A stretch of 64,000 nt of DNA from Paraflavitalea soli. GTDB taxonomy: Bacteria; Bacteroidota; Bacteroidia; Chitinophagales; Chitinophagaceae. Under the pieces are notes generated by a model that worked only from the letters and a program-made list of their open reading frames with translations, was not told the DNA's origin and searched no databases. The translations under genes were made by a program, and so were the position numbers. Positions 62,189 through 64,000 of the stretch are shown in pieces (positions within the stretch are counted from its first letter, which is position 1; every line of letters begins with the position of its first letter). The DNA is taken from the NCBI RefSeq assembly GCF_003555545.1, contig NZ_CP032157.1, forward strand, positions 376,546 through 440,545. Reading direction: 5' to 3'.

Positions 62189-62572
62189 TTATCGGGCAAC
62201 TGCCAGTGTTTTTCTGTCCGTTGGCCTGAAATACCAGGATATCACGGTAAGGGCCAGCAGCAACAGTGGGGGAAACAGGTGGCTTACGCCATGGCCGATG
62301 GCTATATGCGAAAATATGGCGCCCGACATTGAAAAGAAAAAGCCGGCATAAGCCCATTCCTTGAGTAAAGGATATTTAGGAATAAGGATGGCTATCGATC
62401 CCAGTATCTTCCAGGCTCCCAGTATCGTTCTGAAATAGTCGGGATAGCCCAGGTTGTTCATAAAATCGTCTTCTGATTTCATATTGGATAACTGTACAAT
62501 TCCCGTGGATACCATGCCTAAGGCAAGCCAGATGGTAGCGATCCAATAGATGATCTTATTTCTCTTTGACAT
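62189..62572 (-). CDS. DoxX-family membrane protein
   Basis: 127 residues, four membrane helices (about 7-27, 48-66, 71-93 and 98-117). It has the DoxX-like motif SEDDFMNNLGYPDYFRTILGAWKILGSIAILIPKYP. Function is poorly defined (oxidoreductase-associated or small-molecule carrier). 6 bases after the SRPBCC gene. Confidence 0.88.
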   Translation of the reverse strand: MSKRNKIIYWIATIWLALGMVSTGIVQLSNMKSEDDFMNNLGYPDYFRTILGAWKILGSIAILIPKYPLLKEWAYAGFFFSMSGAIFSHIAIGHGVSHLFPPLLLLALTVISWYFRPTDRKTLAVAR

Positions 62573-62578
62573 AAGTGT

Positions 62579-63043
62579 TTATTTAAGTTTGATGACGACA
62601 CTTTGCAAGCGGTTATGTGCCATATTGATGCCTTGTACAAAGGGCAGCTGCAGTACCTGGTCCCTGTATGCGACCGACTGGTATACAACATGCATATTAA
62701 GTCTGCTGGTATCATCCGTTAGTTGTTCAAATTCCAGGAATTCCAGCTGTACCGAAAAAGGGCTGTTCTCCATTTCAAATGTCCTGATGATCTGTTTGTT
62801 CGGGATAAACTGGTGGATAGTGCCGCTGAATCCGTATTTGTTTCCTTTGGGATCCGTGGTCTCAAACTGGTAACTGCCATGCCTTTTGTTGTCGAGCTTC
62901 AGTACTTTCGTGCCCATCCATTGTTCCACTATCTCAGCATCTTCATATGCCCTGAAAAGTAATTCCACCGGCAGGTCAAATTCCCGGGTGATCTTTATTT
63001 CCTGTTTGCCGTCTTCGGCGTGGACCTTTGTTTTTTGTTCCAT
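62579..63043 (-). CDS. SRPBCC/AHSA1-domain protein
   Basis: 154 residues. Typical Aha1-like SRPBCC domain: ITREFDLPVELLFRAYEDAEIVEQWMGTK, RHGSYQFETTDPKGNKYGFSGTIHQFIPNKQIIRTFEME, a helix-grip fold that binds a hydrophobic ligand. These proteins nearly always follow an ArsR gene, as here (6 bases). Ligand unknown. Confidence 0.92.
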   Translation of the reverse strand: MEQKTKVHAEDGKQEIKITREFDLPVELLFRAYEDAEIVEQWMGTKVLKLDNKRHGSYQFETTDPKGNKYGFSGTIHQFIPNKQIIRTFEMENSPFSVQLEFLEFEQLTDDTSRLNMHVVYQSVAYRDQVLQLPFVQGINMAHNRLQSVVIKLK

Positions 63044-63049
63044 ATGGTG

Positions 63050-63373
63050 CTATTTGGGTGATTTGTATTTCTTCATGATCGTCTCTAACTTATTGAACCG
63101 GTCGTCCCACATTTTACGAAAGGGTTCGATAAAGGCGGCTACTTCTTTCATTTTCTTTGCGTTGATCAGGTAATAGATCTCCCGGCCGTTCTGCTCCTGT
63201 GTAAGCAGTTCACACTCCGTAAGGATCTGGATATGTTTGGAAATCGTTTGTCGTGACGATTTGAAATTGTCGGCAATCGCCCCAGGCGTTAAGGACTGTA
63301 TGGCCAGCATGGTGAGGATGGCCCGCCTCGTGGGATCCGCTATGGCCTGGAATACATCTCTTCTTGATTTCAT
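63050..63373 (-). CDS. ArsR-family repressor, first gene of the operon
   Basis: 107 residues, a single winged helix: [72 protein letters not shown]. The recognition helix is [12 protein letters not shown]. There is no Cys pair for metal binding, so it belongs to the non-metal ArsR subgroup coupled to SRPBCC proteins. It should repress its own operon through the two near-identical operators 2-45 bases upstream. Operon order: ArsR, SRPBCC, DoxX, DUF4256, YdeI. Confidence 0.94.
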   Translation of the reverse strand: MKSRRDVFQAIADPTRRAILTMLAIQSLTPGAIADNFKSSRQTISKHIQILTECELLTQEQNGREIYYLINAKKMKEVAAFIEPFRKMWDDRFNKLETIMKKYKSPK

Positions 63374-63374
63374 T

Positions 63375-63392
63375 GTGCAGCTATTTGACTGC
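63375..63392 (-). promoter_or_regulatory. ArsR operator O1
   Basis: GTGCAGCTATTTGACTGC, differing at two positions from O2 and lying between the -7 box and the ATG, so a bound repressor would cover the transcription start. The core is a less perfect palindrome than O2. Confidence 0.75.
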
Positions 63393-63423
63393 GAATATAC
63401 GTGCAGTCATTTGACTGCTCAAA
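63392..63423 (-). promoter_or_regulatory. Promoter of the ArsR operon
   Basis: On the minus strand TTTG (63420-63423), a 20-base spacer, then TATATTCG (63392-63399), seven of eight matches to TAnnTTTG. Start of RNA near 63386, about 12 bases before the ATG. Both ArsR operators overlap it. Confidence 0.8.
63401..63418 (-). promoter_or_regulatory. ArsR operator O2
   Basis: GTGCAGTCATTTGACTGC; the core GCAGTCA-TT-TGACTGC (63403-63418) is a perfect palindrome. It fills the spacer between the -33 and -7 boxes. Start-to-start distance to O1 is 26 bases. Confidence 0.8.
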
Positions 63424-63456
63424 TTTATTTTCAAAGCAGGCGGCCACCTGTCAAAT

Positions 63457-63545
63457 GTCAGCTTGTCGAAGGCGGCTAAAGGGGGGATCGCCCTCAAAGG
63501 ACGGTTCAAGGGTGGGTCGCCCTTTCAGGGCGGCTCACCCTGACC
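63457..63545 (+). repeat. Mosaic interspersed repeat with hairpin (second full copy)
   Basis: Contains AGCTTGTCGAAGGCGGCTAAAGGGG (63460-63485), a partial hairpin GGGATCGCCCTCAAAGGACGG, and the complete hairpin GGGTGGGTCGCCCT (63510-63523) with AGGGCGGCTCACCC (63527-63540), followed by TGACCGAAGG. Same module order as 56599-56731. The rest of 63546-63671 holds a GGGAA-TATAAG-TTCCC hairpin with a T-run and no gene. Confidence 0.7.
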
Positions 63546-63671
63546 GAAGGAATCATAACTCATTCATTGAATGCCCGTAGGGACAAATTATTCCCTGGGG
63601 GAATATAAGTTCCCTTCTTTTTTAGCCCGCCACATTGTTGAAATTTTACACCTCTAAAGACACGATGCACC

Positions 63672-64000
63672 ATGAAACAAACAATAGATAAAACCTTCCT
63701 GCAACAGCTCGGGCTGCGCGATCTCATGCTCATTATACTATGGGTTAGTATTATTTACATCACCTGGACCTTTATGCATGGCGCCGATCATTTTTTGGCG
63801 TTAACTCCGGAGGCCCTGGGTAAATACTTCCCTTACAAGTGGTTCCTCATTGCACATATTACCGCCGGCGGAGGGGCCTTGATATTGGGGCCATTACAGT
63901 TTTGGGAAAGCTTCCGGCGGAAGAATTGGAAACTGCATAGGATGGTGGGTTACTTGTATTTTCTGGCCATGCTGGTCAGCGCCATCTGTGCTGTAGTGCT
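63672..64000 (+). CDS. DUF2306-type membrane protein, 5' part
   Basis: 109 codons are present before the window ends. Three hydrophobic segments are visible (about 18-36, 57-75 and 95-109 onwards), with ADHFLALTPEALGKYFPYKWFLIAHITAGGGALILGPLQFWESFRRKNWKLHRMVGYLYF. The H-x-G and LHRxxG patterns match DUF2306 membrane proteins. Function unknown. The ATG at 63672 is chosen because the family's N-terminal helix starts soon after. Confidence 0.75.
   Translation, partial: MKQTIDKTFLQQLGLRDLMLIILWVSIIYITWTFMHGADHFLALTPEALGKYFPYKWFLIAHITAGGGALILGPLQFWESFRRKNWKLHRMVGYLYFLAMLVSAICAVV

Noticed and set aside
1-64000. Search by eye for tRNA, rRNA, insertion sequences and prophage genes
   Set aside because: No cloverleaf with a TTCGAATC-type arm, no rRNA signature, no transposase, integrase or phage structural gene was seen.

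Overview
The window looks like chromosomal DNA of a soil- or plant-associated Bacteroidota, most likely the Chitinophagaceae (Chitinophaga/Niastella-like). The reasons are a SusC/SusD pair with a hybrid two-component regulator, a type IX secretion (T9SS) sorting domain, LytTR and HWE-type signalling proteins, FtsX-type permeases of about 790 residues, and promoters of the TTTG-N(18-20)-TAnnTTTG type typical of the phylum. Base composition is near 50% G+C by eye. The two end genes are cut by the window edges. I saw no rRNA, tRNA, CRISPR array, insertion sequence or prophage.

Layout. 1-13 kb: a nuclease-fold protein, a frameshifted small gene with a strong terminator, a GH32 fructan hydrolase, a macro-domain protein, an AraC regulator next to a cytochrome c lipoprotein, a lipid- or membrane-anchored VOC protein, an ankyrin protein, a DUF2271 plus PepSY/flavodoxin/reductase pair (probable inner-membrane electron transfer), and a GH51 arabinofuranosidase fused to a GH43-like propeller. 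12.8-13.35 kb is a gene-free stretch with duplicated promoter-like boxes, a short terminated transcript candidate and strong hairpins.

13.35-29.5 kb is the most striking part: four minus-strand genes, tightly spaced, all for exported proteins. They are, in transcription order, a ~2,885-residue beta-helix/CARDB giant, a 1,530-residue RHS protein with a Cys-rich tip, a DUF7619-like protein with dockerin-like calcium loops, and a protein with a T9SS type A sorting domain. I infer one cell-surface assembly.

29.8-32.4 kb holds a convergent pair with abutting stop codons: an HExxH metallopeptidase-like protein and a protein with a degenerate HNH-like domain. The latter has five 10-bp-periodic repeats directly before its start. 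This is a possible defence or stress locus of unknown function.

32.4-45.6 kb: a small lipoprotein, an HWE/HisKA_2 kinase with its LytTR regulator, a GH95 fucosidase-like enzyme, an FtsX permease, a GlxA-type regulator, GAPDH and a DPP4-like S9 peptidase. 46.4-60.9 kb is a polysaccharide utilization locus (PUL): hybrid regulator, SusC, SusD, LamG lipoprotein, GH130, MFS transporter and a secreted protein of unrecognised family, all on the plus strand. The GH130 gene suggests a mannose-containing glycan. 60.9-63.4 kb is an ArsR-led stress-type operon (ArsR, SRPBCC, DoxX, DUF4256, YdeI) with a clearly readable operator/promoter. The last gene is a truncated DUF2306-type membrane protein. Two families of short intergenic repeats recur across the window.
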